DNA from: Pacificibacter maritimus
Lineage (GTDB): Bacteria > Pseudomonadota > Alphaproteobacteria > Rhodobacterales > Rhodobacteraceae
Direction of reading: 5' to 3'
NCBI RefSeq assembly: GCF_003814915.1
Contig: NZ_RKQK01000002.1
Location: 311,184-375,183, forward strand
Length of the DNA stretch: 64,000 bases
The number at the start of each line of letters is the position of its first letter. Within the stretch, counting starts at the first letter, position 1. The notes beneath the pieces are model-generated. The model was given only the letters and a program-made list of their open reading frames with translations. It did not search any database and was not told where the DNA came from. Below are positions 43,707 to 54,398 of the stretch, piece by piece. The translations under genes and the position numbers were made by a program.

Positions 43707-45514
43707 TAGAACGTCCGCGCTTTTGGTGCGATGGTTTTCAGGCTGATGCCACCTTCCGCTTCAGTGGACAAAGGATCTTTGACCACATCACGATGTGACA
43801 GTTTCACCTTATTGCCATCGACATGCGCAACGGTGTGAACGCGCCAAGCTTTATCATCACGCGTTGGGTAATCTTCATGCGCATGCGCGCCACGAGACTC
43901 TTTGCGTGCTTCAGCGCCAACGATGGTCGCCATAGCGTTTGGCATCAAGTTGGCCAGTTCCAGCGTTTCCATCAGATCAGAGTTCCACACAAGGCTGCGA
44001 TCGGTGACTTGTAGATCACCCATTTTGCCAGCGATGGCAGTCATCTTTTCGACGCCCTCTTTGAGCGTCTTATCTGTACGGAACACAGCTGCATCCGCTT
44101 GCATTGTTTTTTGCATCTCTAGACGCAGCTCAGCCGTTTTGATTTCGCCATTTGCTTGACGCAACCCATCGAAACGATCAAAGGCGGCATCAATTGACGC
44201 TTGGTTCAGCACAGGGTTCGGCGCCTCAGGGTCAACCACTTTGCCAGCCTTAATCGCAGAAGCACGACCAAAGACCACAAGGTCGATCAATGAATTCGAT
44301 CCAAGACGGTTTGCACCGTGAACCGACGCACAGCCCGCTTCGCCCACAGCCATAAGGCCAGGAACAATAGCGTTTTGATCATCTGCTGTTGGGTTTAAAA
44401 CCTCACCCCAATAGTTGGTTGGGATACCGCCCATGTTGTAATGCACTGTCGGCAAAACGGGGATCGGTTCTTTGGTGACATCAACGCCCGCAAAGATTTT
44501 TGCCGACTCTGAAATGCCAGGAAGACGTTCAGCGAGAGCTTCAGGTGGCAAGTGCGACAAGTTGAGGTGGATGTGATCGCCGTCAGCACCCACACCGCGA
44601 CCTTCACGAATTTCCATGGTCATAGAGCGAGACACGTAATCGCGTGGCGCGAGGTCTTTATAGGTCGGCGCGTACCGCTCCATGAAGCGTTCACCTTCGG
44701 AGTTGGTCAGGTAACCCCCTTCGCCGCGTGCGCCCTCGGTGATCAGACAGCCTGAGCCGTAAATCCCTGTTGGGTGGAATTGTACGAATTCCATATCCTG
44801 CAAAGCAAGACCCGCGCGTGCAACCATGCCGCCGCCGTCACCCGTACAGGTGTGTGCAGAGGTGGCTGAGAAGTAAGCACGGCCGTAACCGCCTGTCGCC
44901 AGAACAACCATTTTCGCGTTGAAGACGTGGAAAGTACCGTCGTCGAGTTTCCAGCAGACAACACCCTGACATTGACCGTCTTCAGACATGATCAAATCAA
45001 TCGCGAAGTATTCGATGTAGAACTCAGCGTTGTTTTTCAAAGACTGACCATACAACGTGTGCAAGATCGCGTGACCGGTACGGTCTGCGGCAGCACATGT
45101 ACGTTGAACGGGTGGGCCTTCGCCGAATTCAGTGGTGTGGCCACCAAATGGACGCTGGTAGATTTTGCCCTCTTCGGTGCGCGAGAAAGGCACACCGTAG
45201 TGTTCGAGTTCGTAAACCGCTTTGGGGGCTTCACGCGCGAGGTATTCCATCGCGTCTGTGTCGCCCAACCAGTCAGAACCTTTCACAGTGTCGTACATGT
45301 GCCACTGCCAGCTGTCTGGACCCATATTGCCCAGTGAGGCGGCGATACCGCCTTGGGCCGCAACAGTGTGCGAACGGGTTGGGAAAACTTTGGTGACACA
45401 AGCAGTGCGCAGACCCTGCTCGGCCATGCCGAGGGTCGCACGCAAGCCAGCGCCGCCAGCGCCGATCACAACGACATCATAGTCGTGTGTTTCATATTCA
45501 TAAGCTGCTGCCAT
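43706..45514 (-). CDS. sdhA: Succinate dehydrogenase flavoprotein subunit
   Basis: Oxidises succinate to fumarate. The 602 residues have the Rossmann motif [19 protein letters not shown], the covalent FAD His in [27 protein letters not shown]-like and [20 protein letters not shown] segments, QFHPTGIYG (substrate His), and REGRGVG with the catalytic Arg. C-terminal [18 protein letters not shown] is typical. AAGGAG precedes the ATG. sdhD ends 12 bases upstream. Confidence 0.98.
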   Translation of the reverse strand: MAAAYEYETHDYDVVVIGAGGAGLRATLGMAEQGLRTACVTKVFPTRSHTVAAQGGIAASLGNMGPDSWQWHMYDTVKGSDWLGDTDAMEYLAREAPKAVYELEHYGVPFSRTEEGKIYQRPFGGHTTEFGEGPPVQRTCAAADRTGHAILHTLYGQSLKNNAEFYIEYFAIDLIMSEDGQCQGVVCWKLDDGTFHVFNAKMVVLATGGYGRAYFSATSAHTCTGDGGGMVARAGLALQDMEFVQFHPTGIYGSGCLITEGARGEGGYLTNSEGERFMERYAPTYKDLAPRDYVSRSMTMEIREGRGVGADGDHIHLNLSHLPPEALAERLPGISESAKIFAGVDVTKEPIPVLPTVHYNMGGIPTNYWGEVLNPTADDQNAIVPGLMAVGEAGCASVHGANRLGSNSLIDLVVFGRASAIKAGKVVDPEAPNPVLNQASIDAAFDRFDGLRQANGEIKTAELRLEMQKTMQADAAVFRTDKTLKEGVEKMTAIAGKMGDLQVTDRSLVWNSDLMETLELANLMPNAMATIVGAEARKESRGAHAHEDYPTRDDKAWRVHTVAHVDGNKVKLSHRDVVKDPLSTEAEGGISLKTIAPKARTF

Positions 45515-45526
45515 GGGGTGTGCTCC

Positions 45527-45898
45527 TTACAGCGCGAGTTTTACAAGGCCAAAAAGGCCAGCGGCGATCAGGGTGTAAGACATCATGTTCACTGCGATGA
45601 TTGTGAACTTGCGCTTTAGACCACCCACGTAGTCCTCAATCAGAACCTGTGCGCCGTTTTTAAAGTGAATAAGGCCAACAACCAAAGTCAGGCCTGCGAT
45701 AATCGAAGGATAAGGTCTGCTGTATGTCGCAAGAACTTCTTCATATGTCCCGCCCAGCGCGTTGCCAAAGGACAAAACAAAAAGCGGGATAAGGATCAAC
45801 AAAGCGATAGACGATGTGATCATGTGCCAGTGATGCTCGGGGCCAGATTTGGCAGCGCCGAGTCCTACTGCGCGTTGGCGATCAGTGCGAAAAGACAT
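45527..45898 (-). CDS. sdhD: Succinate dehydrogenase membrane anchor subunit
   Basis: 123 residues with three membrane segments (SIALLILIPLFVLSF, IIAGLTLVVGLIHF, MSYTLIAAGLFGLV). EHHWHMI before the first segment and HFKNGAQVLIEDYVGG between segments two and three are conserved in the family, the latter close to the quinone site. GGGAGG precedes the ATG. With SdhC it anchors the enzyme and forms the ubiquinone pocket. Confidence 0.94.
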   Translation of the reverse strand: MSFRTDRQRAVGLGAAKSGPEHHWHMITSSIALLILIPLFVLSFGNALGGTYEEVLATYSRPYPSIIAGLTLVVGLIHFKNGAQVLIEDYVGGLKRKFTIIAVNMMSYTLIAAGLFGLVKLAL

Positions 45899-45912
45899 AT
45901 CTGCAGCCTCCC

Positions 45913-46302
45913 TTATGTGACGATCATGGTGAGGAATGTCAGCACAGTCGCGCCGATCAACATTGCCCAGCCTAGTTTTTCTGAGGTTTCAACGTTCAAG
46001 CAGTAGCCGAAATCCCAAGCAAGGTGACGCAAGCCGCCGCCCAAGTGGTACCAAAGCGCCCATGTTGAAAAGAAGAACACCAAATCGCCAAACCAAGAAC
46101 GCAAGAATGCGTCGGCTGTGGCAAAACATTCAGGTGAAACAGCTGCGGCAACAAGCCACCAGACGATCATGAATGTGGCAACGATCAATGCGTTACCAGT
46201 GATGCGGACAAGAATTGATGACATAGATGTCATCTGGGGACGATAGTATGTCCCGATCATAAAGGGTGACAGAGGGCGATTGCCTCGGTTCACATCAGCC
46301 AT
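45913..46302 (-). CDS. sdhC: Succinate dehydrogenase cytochrome b556 subunit
   Basis: First gene of the operon, 129 residues. RPLSPFMIGTYYRPQMTSMS is the usual N terminus with the Ser/Arg near the quinone, SILVRITGNAL follows, and HLGGGLRHLAWDFG contains the haem-ligand His. Three membrane segments. AAGGAATT precedes the ATG. The promoter region upstream has the paired GTGATCAC palindromes at 46439-46468. Confidence 0.95.
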   Translation of the reverse strand: MADVNRGNRPLSPFMIGTYYRPQMTSMSSILVRITGNALIVATFMIVWWLVAAAVSPECFATADAFLRSWFGDLVFFFSTWALWYHLGGGLRHLAWDFGYCLNVETSEKLGWAMLIGATVLTFLTMIVT

Positions 46303-46528
46303 GGCGAATTCCTTACACGTGATGCGGTGACGGTTCGATGATGTTGTATCAAGTTTTAGGGCAGAGTCATCTCTTGTCAGCGCTAACGAGTGATGAATTT
46401 GTTGGAAAATGAGATAAAAAGTAAGAAAAACTGAGTAGTGTGATCACAAATATTTGGTCGTGATCACAAAAACACCCCAAATGATATCCGACTATTTTCA
46501 TTGGATATAATGCCCCGCCAACACAGAA
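46303..46528 (-). promoter_or_regulatory. sdh control region
   Basis: 226 bases before sdhC. It holds the tandem GTGATCAC operators (listed separately) 137-166 bases before the start codon, an AT-rich stretch between them and the gene, and a separate inverted repeat ATATCC (46484-46489) / GGATAT (46503-46508). I could not place a clear sigma-70 promoter. Confidence 0.55.
46439..46468. promoter_or_regulatory. Tandem GTGATCAC operators before sdhC
   Basis: TGTGATCACA at 46439-46448 and CGTGATCACA at 46459-46468, centres exactly 20 bp apart (two helical turns). Both continue with AA on the plus strand, giving GTGATCACAAA. The same element occurs before sucC and gntR; the palindrome is of GntR/FadR operator size. 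Confidence 0.75.
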
Positions 46529-46750
46529 TTGAGCAAGGTTTTCAGCCAGGTGACAGCCGTGACCTGTTCGCAGTCGAATGATATCCCCGTGATGTTCTTT
46601 AGGCTTCAGAAAATAGAACGCGCAGATAGCCTGCCAAAGCGCCCTGTCGGCCCGCGCTGGCGGGGCACCATTTTATGCGAAACATTTACGCCGCAAGGTT
46701 TGGTCGAAAATGTAGACTTAGCGTTGAAGAACGACGTTTTGATTTACTGA
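46529..46750 (+). CDS. Doubtful small open frame
   Basis: A 73-residue frame from TTG, without a good ribosome site; an internal ATG at 46592 would give 52 residues. The C-terminal part (RPVGPRWRGTILCETFTPQG) has protein-like composition and codon use similar to neighbours, and the stop falls ten bases before the convergent DUF1737 gene, which is why it is listed. No family is recognised. It may be a remnant. Confidence 0.25.
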   Translation: MSKVFSQVTAVTCSQSNDIPVMFFRLQKIERADSLPKRPVGPRWRGTILCETFTPQGLVENVDLALKNDVLIY

Positions 46751-46759
46751 GCGAAGCTA

Positions 46760-46963
46760 TTAAAGCGCCCCGAGTTTAACATCCCGTGAATAGCTGCCCT
46801 CTGCGTCTTTTGTGACAGCTTGCGCACAGCGCATGGTCCCATTTGCCGCGTCATATGCGTAAGATGGGTCGCCATAGAGCGCCCACCCCTTATTCAGGGC
46901 TTCAGTCACCTTATGACAAAAGTCAGATGTGTCATCAGCAGTTAGCAATCGATAAGCTTTCAT
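46760..46963 (-). CDS. DUF1737 domain protein
   Basis: 67 residues, MKAYRLLTADDTSDFCHKVT, then EALNKGWALYGDPSYAYDA and MRCAQAVTKD, the full DUF1737 pattern (Y-R-L-L-T, G-W-x-L-Y-G). Unknown function; small cytoplasmic protein. The ATG at 46963 follows GGGGGTGA; the longer frame from 46999 would run into nnrU. The start lies four bases after the nnrU stop, so the two are cotranscribed. Confidence 0.85.
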   Translation of the reverse strand: MKAYRLLTADDTSDFCHKVTEALNKGWALYGDPSYAYDAANGTMRCAQAVTKDAEGSYSRDVKLGAL

Positions 46964-46967
46964 AGCT

Positions 46968-47513
46968 TCACCCCCAAGGCGTTGCACCCAGCGCTGCATG
47001 CAGCCCCATGATCACAACCGTCACAATCAATGCGCCGATCACCGCCATGACTTCTTTTTTCGCCCCAACAGGCACATAAGGTTCAGGCGTCACACCCGCG
47101 CGTTTAATTAAAATAACGCTCCAGACGGCCCACGCCAGCAATCCACCGAACAGCAAGAATGAGGCCAAATCACCGTTCACTAAAAGATGCGCCAAGGCCC
47201 AGACTTTCACAGCTGTCAGTTGTGGATTTTTGATTTTCGACGTGATCCAAGTTTTCATGCCAGAGGCGGCGAACAGATAGATCGCAAAAAGCATCAGCAG
47301 ATTATTGATACCAACCAAAGCTGGCACTCGCCCCCAGTAAACAGGGCCATCTGCGGTTTTATAGCCAATCACCATCAAAACGATCGCAATAAAAGACAAG
47401 GCCGCGACCAAGATGCGCCCTTTCTCGCCTAAATCTGCCCGCACATCAGGCGCGATGCGATTGAAAACATGCGCGCCTGTCCAAAGAACGACACCGAGTA
47501 TAATAAGGATCAT
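46968..47513 (-). CDS. NnrU family membrane protein
   Basis: 181 residues with five to six membrane segments. HVFNRIAPDVRADLGEKGR and WALAHLLVNGDLASFLLFGG, with His and Asn/Asp in the membrane, are the NnrU family signatures. In denitrifiers nnrU is near nitrite/nitric oxide reductase genes; related proteins act in isoprenoid isomerisation (carotenoid/chlorophyll context), so the role here is open. No denitrification gene is in the window. The gene lies three bases after the CitE-like lyase gene. Confidence 0.87.
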   Translation of the reverse strand: MILIILGVVLWTGAHVFNRIAPDVRADLGEKGRILVAALSFIAIVLMVIGYKTADGPVYWGRVPALVGINNLLMLFAIYLFAASGMKTWITSKIKNPQLTAVKVWALAHLLVNGDLASFLLFGGLLAWAVWSVILIKRAGVTPEPYVPVGAKKEVMAVIGALIVTVVIMGLHAALGATPWG

Positions 47514-47516
47514 GGC

Positions 47517-48359
47517 TTACTCCATTGCTTTGATCGCATGCGCTTTGTCTAAAAGAGCTTGTGCAGTGACTATATGAAGATTCTCAACGATTTGACCATC
47601 GACAACTGCAATTGCACTGCCGTTTACTTGTGCCTGTTCAAAAGCTGAGATTTGGCGCATGGCGAGATCAATGTCTTGATCACTTGGCGCAAATATCATG
47701 TTGGCCACTGCAAGCTGCGCGGGATGGATCAGAGTTTTGCCATCAAACCCCAAATCCCGCCCCTGTTCACATTCGCGCCGCAGCCCCGCTTCATCTTTGA
47801 AGGCATTGAAGACACCGTCCAAGATAGCGACCCCATGGGCACGTGCAGCCAAGAGGCAGCTCTGAAGCGCCGTCATCAATGGCAAACGATCCGCGCGAAA
47901 CCTCGCCCCTAAATCCTTGGCCAAATCATTGGTTCCCATGACAAACCCTGCGACACGCTCATGGCGCGCTATCTCACGCGCATTTAACACGCCAAGAGGC
48001 GTTTCTATCATCGCCCAAAGCGGTACATTTGGTACGACCTGAGCGAGCTGATCGACATCATCGACTGTGTTTACTTTGGGCAAAAGCACGGCATCGCAAG
48101 ACAGGCCAGTTAAGGCGTCAACGTCAAGCCCGCCCCAAGGGGTATCAAGACCGTTGATGCGGACAATTTTTAACCGCCGCCCATAGCCGCCCTGCGCCAA
48201 AGCCTGCCTAAGTGTTTCGCGTGCGGATGCTTTTTCATCGGGGCCAACAGCATCTTCTAGATCAAACACAATCGCATCACAGGCAAGCCCGCGCGCCTTA
48301 TCCAAAGCCCGCGTATTGGACGCTGGGATATATAGCGCAGAGCGCAAAAGTTGGGTCAT
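47517..48359 (-). CDS. CitE-like CoA-ester lyase
   Basis: 280 residues of the HpcH/HpaI aldolase-CitE superfamily. RSALYIPASNTRALDKARG, then DAIVFDLEDAVGPDEKASAR, with the Mg-binding Glu/Asp in FDLEDAV, VRINGLDTPWGGLD (Arg), LPKVNT, WAMIETPLGVLNA (Glu), and GTNDLAKDLG. DGKTLIHPAQL is the CoA-binding end. Family members split malyl-CoA, methylmalyl-CoA or citramalyl-CoA, or hydrolyse malyl-CoA (Mcl2 in Rhodobacter). I cannot choose between these. The start at 48359 gives the family N terminus. Confidence 0.88.
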   Translation of the reverse strand: MTQLLRSALYIPASNTRALDKARGLACDAIVFDLEDAVGPDEKASARETLRQALAQGGYGRRLKIVRINGLDTPWGGLDVDALTGLSCDAVLLPKVNTVDDVDQLAQVVPNVPLWAMIETPLGVLNAREIARHERVAGFVMGTNDLAKDLGARFRADRLPLMTALQSCLLAARAHGVAILDGVFNAFKDEAGLRRECEQGRDLGFDGKTLIHPAQLAVANMIFAPSDQDIDLAMRQISAFEQAQVNGSAIAVVDGQIVENLHIVTAQALLDKAHAIKAME

Positions 48360-48484
48360 CTTCTTGTCTTTCTGCATGTCGTGTTGGGCGATCGTTCTCA
48401 TGGCCCCTTTGCCCCCCAAAAACCGTAAAGGCATGGGATTTTCTTACTCCAGATGCGGTAGGAAGGGCTGAACAGGCCGAGGCA

Positions 48485-48499
48485 TTAACCAATTATTAC
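48485..48499 (+). promoter_or_regulatory. Weak CtrA-like site
   Basis: TTAA, seven bases, TTAC (48485-48499), one base off the CtrA consensus, 95 bases before the small exported-protein gene; a TTAAACTTTAAC sequence follows at 48540-48551. Motif match only. Confidence 0.25.
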
Positions 48500-48594
48500 C
48501 GCTCGCCCTCCAGCATAGGTCCATAAATATGAAGCCACGTTAAACTTTAACAGCGACGCCTTTCAAGTGCGTCCAGATACAGTAGGGATCAAAG

Positions 48595-48906
48595 ATGACG
48601 AAATTTGTTTACAGCCTCACTCTGGCCGCAATTGCAGGCATTATGCTCCCATCGGCCAGTATGGCGCGTCAACCCTGCGCCCAGCGCGACCAGATAATTG
48701 AGCGCCTGAACACCATTTATGGAGAGATACGCCAGTCTATCGGACTTGCACCCAACAACGGGTTGTTTGAAACATACGCCTCACCTGAAACGGGCAGCTG
48801 GACCATCTTGGTCACTTCAGTGCATGGGGTCACCTGCGTCATTGCATCGGGACAAGCATTTGAAACTTTGGCAGGTACGCTGCCGCCCGCTGGAGAAGAT
48901 GCATGA
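48595..48906 (+). CDS. Small exported protein of unknown function
   Basis: 103 residues. A signal peptide (FVYSLTLAAIAGIMLPSASMA) ends about SMA-RQ. The mature part has CAQRDQIIERLNTIYGE, then GLFETYASPETGSWTILVTS and VTCVIASGQAFE; the two Cys (in PCAQ and TCVIA) may form a disulfide. The pattern resembles short periplasmic proteins of roseobacters, but I recognise no named family. AGGGATC precedes the ATG. Its stop abuts the convergent TauE/SafE gene. Confidence 0.65.
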   Translation: MTKFVYSLTLAAIAGIMLPSASMARQPCAQRDQIIERLNTIYGEIRQSIGLAPNNGLFETYASPETGSWTILVTSVHGVTCVIASGQAFETLAGTLPPAGEDA

Positions 48907-50783
<1,877 letters not shown>

Positions 50784-50807
50784 GCCACTTTGATATCAGA
50801 AAAAATT

Positions 50808-50837
50808 AAAGGCCGGATCGTTAGGATTCGGCCTTTT
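50808..50837. terminator. Terminator after mdh
   Basis: AAAGGCCGGATC (50808-50819) pairs over 12 positions with GATTCGGCCTTT (50825-50836), one G-T wobble, loop GTTAG, then TT. T-runs exist on both strands, so it may also serve the convergent glycosyltransferase gene. Confidence 0.88.
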
Positions 50838-50868
50838 TCATGCGCTTGTAATTCTTAAGTTGGCGGCG

Positions 50869-51882
50869 CTAATCGCCAAAATATGACAGCCCAGCCATAT
50901 CCAACAACTCCGCATTTTCCGCGCGCAGGCACGCATCAAAACTGGCAGCACTCAAATCAAGACCCGCGCAACCTTGAGGCCCAAATGGAGTTTGATTCAA
51001 ACTCTGAAATCCCTCGTAAAATGCGACCTGATCTGTCGTCAATGCCTTCAAGGCTTGGGTCACTGTAGTCATTTTGTGACGGTCATGCGCGTGTTCGCGG
51101 GCATAAATCGCCTGCAAAATACGCTGCGATCCCATTTTGCGCTTGGGGCCATCGGGTGTTTCATAGCCTCGTTTCAAGATTTTCAATAGAAAGTGCAATC
51201 GCGTCAGCCCATCAAAATGGTAAAACAACGACCGCCCTTCGCGGCTTGGCGCACGCTCATTCGTGCCCCTCACATGCGCGCGGTGCACCCCCATCGACCA
51301 AGGCGCGCCTTTGGGAACAAATGCTTTTCCACCCACGTGGCCGCTAAACCCGTATTTCAGCATCGGGGCGAACTCCCCGAACAACGGCTCTGACACCAAA
51401 TCGAACATTTCAATCGGTTCGCGAAATGCGCCATCAAAAAGCTTTGCGTCTTGTCCTTTTTGATTTGCTGTCGGTGTATAAACGCGTTCGAAATTGCGAA
51501 TGATAACACAGCGATCGTTTGCACCAGATAGATCGTCAAAAACAACCGATCCGTCAGTGACAAACTCGTCCGCATCGCAATGCAGCAACCAATCTGTCAT
51601 GCCTAAAGCCTGCGCCTGTTCTGCATTGAATTTTTGTCGCGCAGTGTGACGCGGAGGGCGGCGGGATAGACCACTCTCGTTCCAATAATTTTGATCACAT
51701 TCCGTCACATAGCAGCGTTCAATCGGGGCAAGCATATCGCGTGCCGCTTCATTCTTTCGATCTAGGAAAATATGTACTGCATGTGCGCCAATGGTCAAAT
51801 GGTGTCGCACGAATGCCGCGATCAAAATTGCAGGTTCATCAACGGTCGCAACGACACCCCATGTTGGGCTCGAGTTTGGCAT
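50869..51882 (-). CDS. Glycosyltransferase family 2-type protein
   Basis: 337 residues. TWGVVATVDEPAILIAAFVR and HHLTIGAHAVHIFLDRKN are the usual N terminus of the Glyco_tranf_2_4 family, with LLHCDADEFV as the D-x-D metal/nucleotide-sugar site. HKMTTV and HVGGKAFVPKG further on are typical. No membrane segment. The acceptor is unknown, and no polysaccharide cluster is nearby. No ribosome site is evident before the ATG. It lies between mdh and the suc operon, opposite in orientation. Confidence 0.82.
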   Translation of the reverse strand: MPNSSPTWGVVATVDEPAILIAAFVRHHLTIGAHAVHIFLDRKNEAARDMLAPIERCYVTECDQNYWNESGLSRRPPRHTARQKFNAEQAQALGMTDWLLHCDADEFVTDGSVVFDDLSGANDRCVIIRNFERVYTPTANQKGQDAKLFDGAFREPIEMFDLVSEPLFGEFAPMLKYGFSGHVGGKAFVPKGAPWSMGVHRAHVRGTNERAPSREGRSLFYHFDGLTRLHFLLKILKRGYETPDGPKRKMGSQRILQAIYAREHAHDRHKMTTVTQALKALTTDQVAFYEGFQSLNQTPFGPQGCAGLDLSAASFDACLRAENAELLDMAGLSYFGD

Positions 51883-52193
51883 ATAATTTTAAGTCCATTA
51901 TGACACTTGGCGTTTTCACGCCTCAGAACACCGCAAAACTTTTGCTATAACAACCTAAATCGTGGTGTTGAGATTGAAAAAGGCACTTATAGAAAAGGGA
52001 ATCGCCCAACAGGAGTTGGCATTTTTGCTTTTAATCATTGCATTCACATGTTTTGTGATCACACGATTGAAGCCTGTGATCACAAATTGGCGAAATAATC
52101 ATTTTCTCTGACAACAACGGGAAAAAACTGTTCCTTAATACATGTAGTGTGTGTCATGTCTTATAAGAATAAAACTTAGGATGGGACCATTTC
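51883..52193 (+). promoter_or_regulatory. suc control region (311 bases without a gene)
   Basis: Lies between the glycosyltransferase homologue and sucC, which are divergent. It contains the tandem GTGATCAC operators (52054-52084), 110-140 bases before sucC, an AT-rich segment at 52090-52180, and AGGATGGGA before the sucC ATG. Small frames seen here have no ribosome site or family. Confidence 0.6.
52054..52084. promoter_or_regulatory. Tandem GTGATCAC operators before sucC
   Basis: TGTGATCACA at 52054-52063 and 52075-52084, centres 21 bp apart. The left copy reads GTGATCACAAA on the minus strand, the right copy on the plus strand, so the pair is head-to-head with A-runs outward. Same element as before sdhC and gntR. 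Confidence 0.75.
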
Positions 52194-53390
52194 ATGAATA
52201 TTCATGAGTATCAGGCGAAAGCATTGCTTCGCACATACGGCGCACCAGTTTCTGACGGGCGTGCTGTTTTGAATGCGGCAGATGCAAAAGCAGCAGCTGG
52301 CGAACTTGACGGACCACTATGGGTTGTGAAAGCACAAATCCACGCAGGCGGCCGCGGCAAAGGTAAATTTGTCGAAGCGGAAGCTGGCGAAAAAGGTGGC
52401 GTGCGTTTGGCATTCTCCGTTGAAGAAGCGGCAGAACAAGCGCAAAAAATGTTGGGGCAAACTTTGGTCACGCACCAAACAGGCCCAGCTGGTAAGCAAG
52501 TCAACCGCATCTACATCGAAGACGGTTCTGACATCGAAAAAGAATTGTACTTGGCTTTGCTCGTGGATCGTCAAACATCTCGCGTGTCTTTCGTTTGCTC
52601 CACTGAGGGCGGCATGGACATCGAAGAAGTTGCGGCAAACACACCTGAAAAAATCTTGTCTTTCTCAGTTGATCCTGCGTCTGGTTACCAAGCGTTCCAC
52701 GGCCGCCGCGTCGCATTCGCTTTGGGCCTTGAGGGCGCACAGGTTAAGCAATGTGTGAAATTGATGGGCAACCTCTACCGTGCTTTCACCGAGAAAGACA
52801 TGGAGATGCTCGAAATCAATCCTTTGATCGTTCTCGAAAAATCACTTGATCTTAAAGTGCTCGACGCGAAAGTGTCTTTCGACGGCAACGCAATGTACCG
52901 CCACGCGGACATCGCTGAACTGCGCGACGAGACTGAAGAAGATCCAAAAGAACTCGCAGCCTCTAAGCATGACCTCAACTACATCGCGCTCGACGGCGAA
53001 ATCGGTTGTATGGTGAACGGCGCAGGTCTGGCGATGGCCACAATGGACATCATCAAACTCTACGGCGCTGAGCCTGCGAACTTCCTCGACGTTGGTGGCG
53101 GTGCGACCAAAGAGAAAGTGACAGAAGCATTCAAAATCATCACTTCTGATCCTAACGTTAAAGGCATCCTCGTGAACATCTTCGGCGGCATCATGCGCTG
53201 TGATGTGATCGCAGAAGGCGTGATTGCAGCTGTGAAAGAAGTTGGTTTGCAGGTTCCGCTTGTTGTGCGCCTTGAGGGCACAAACGTTGAGCTTGGCAAA
53301 GACATCATCAAAAATTCAGGCTTGAATGTGATTGCTGCGGACGACCTGAAAGACGGCGCGCAAAAAATCGTTAAAGCGGTGAAAGGATAA
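52194..53390 (+). CDS. sucC: Succinyl-CoA synthetase beta subunit (ADP-forming)
   Basis: Makes succinate and ATP (or GTP) from succinyl-CoA with SucD. The 398 residues start [20 protein letters not shown], an ATP-grasp opening; [20 protein letters not shown] is the nucleotide loop, [14 protein letters not shown] and [14 protein letters not shown] bind Mg, and [20 protein letters not shown] leads the C-terminal domain. First gene of sucCD-odhAB-lpd, behind the paired palindromes. Confidence 0.98.
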   Translation: MNIHEYQAKALLRTYGAPVSDGRAVLNAADAKAAAGELDGPLWVVKAQIHAGGRGKGKFVEAEAGEKGGVRLAFSVEEAAEQAQKMLGQTLVTHQTGPAGKQVNRIYIEDGSDIEKELYLALLVDRQTSRVSFVCSTEGGMDIEEVAANTPEKILSFSVDPASGYQAFHGRRVAFALGLEGAQVKQCVKLMGNLYRAFTEKDMEMLEINPLIVLEKSLDLKVLDAKVSFDGNAMYRHADIAELRDETEEDPKELAASKHDLNYIALDGEIGCMVNGAGLAMATMDIIKLYGAEPANFLDVGGGATKEKVTEAFKIITSDPNVKGILVNIFGGIMRCDVIAEGVIAAVKEVGLQVPLVVRLEGTNVELGKDIIKNSGLNVIAADDLKDGAQKIVKAVKG

Positions 53391-53394
53391 TATC

Positions 53395-54279
53395 ATGGCC
53401 ATTCTCGTAAACGAAAACACCCGCGTCATCTGTCAGGGCCTAACAGGCTCACAAGGCACATTCCACTCAGAGCAAGCCATCGCATATGGCACCAAAATGG
53501 TTGGCGGCGTGACACCAGGCAAAGGCGGCATGACCCACCTTGACCTGCCAGTGTTCAACTCTGTTCACGAAGCGAAACACGTCACAGAAGCAAACGCCTC
53601 TGTGATCTACGTGCCTCCGCCCTTCGCAGCGGATTCAATCCTTGAGGCGATCGACGCCGAAATGGAATTGATCATCTGTATCACTGAGGGCATCCCTGTT
53701 CTTGACATGATGAAAGTTCAGCGCGCTTTGGAAGGATCTAAGTCACGCTTGATCGGACCAAACTGCCCAGGCGTTATCACACCTGACGCATGTAAAATCG
53801 GCATCATGCCAGGCCACATCCACAACCGTGGCTCTGTTGGCGTTGTGTCCCGTTCTGGCACATTGACATATGAAGCTGTGAAACAGACATCTGATCTGGG
53901 CCTCGGCCAATCCACAGCTGTGGGCATCGGCGGCGACCCCATCAAAGGGTCCGAGCACATCGACATCCTCGACATGTTCTTGGACGACGACGAAACCGAA
54001 TCCATCATCATGATCGGCGAAATCGGCGGTTCCGCAGAAGAAGAAGCCGCAGAATTCCTCGCAGAGCAGCGTAAAAAAGGCCGTTGGAAACCAACAGCTG
54101 GCTTTATCGCAGGTCGCACAGCCCCTCCCGGCCGTCGCATGGGCCACGCTGGCGCGATTGTTGCAGGTGGTAAAGGTGATGCAGAAAGCAAAATCGAAGC
54201 CATGAAATCTGCTGGTATCGTTGTGGCGGATAGCCCTGCGACCCTTGGCGAAGCTGTTATGGCAGCGATCAAAGCTTAA
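53395..54279 (+). CDS. sucD: Succinyl-CoA synthetase alpha subunit
   Basis: 294 residues. [20 protein letters not shown], the CoA-binding Rossmann start, is followed by [20 protein letters not shown], and the phosphohistidine is in [30 protein letters not shown] and [19 protein letters not shown] are typical. It starts four bases after sucC. A terminator-like hairpin separates it from odhA. Confidence 0.98.
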   Translation: MAILVNENTRVICQGLTGSQGTFHSEQAIAYGTKMVGGVTPGKGGMTHLDLPVFNSVHEAKHVTEANASVIYVPPPFAADSILEAIDAEMELIICITEGIPVLDMMKVQRALEGSKSRLIGPNCPGVITPDACKIGIMPGHIHNRGSVGVVSRSGTLTYEAVKQTSDLGLGQSTAVGIGGDPIKGSEHIDILDMFLDDDETESIIMIGEIGGSAEEEAAEFLAEQRKKGRWKPTAGFIAGRTAPPGRRMGHAGAIVAGGKGDAESKIEAMKSAGIVVADSPATLGEAVMAAIKA

Positions 54280-54295
54280 TAAACAGCTAAAAATT

Positions 54296-54329
54296 GCCTG
54301 TCCCCATGTCGAATTGGGGTCAGGCTTTT
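54296..54329 (+). terminator. Terminator-like hairpin between sucD and odhA
   Basis: GCCTGTCCCCA (54296-54306) pairs with TGGGGTCAGGC (54315-54325) except for one T-T mismatch, loop of eight bases, followed by TTTT. It lies 16 bases after sucD and 70 before odhA on a continuing operon, so partial termination is likely. Confidence 0.75.
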
Positions 54330-54398
54330 CCACATCAGGCGATGCGTCTATAGCGCAGATAGCCATAACGCATCGACATCAAACCCAAGGTCATTTTC

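Noticed and set aside
45815-45824. TGTGATCATG inside sdhD
   Set aside because: Within a coding sequence and not palindromic; no tandem partner.
51907-52098. 63-codon frame in the suc control region
   Set aside because: It covers the paired operators, has no ribosome site and its composition does not look like a protein.
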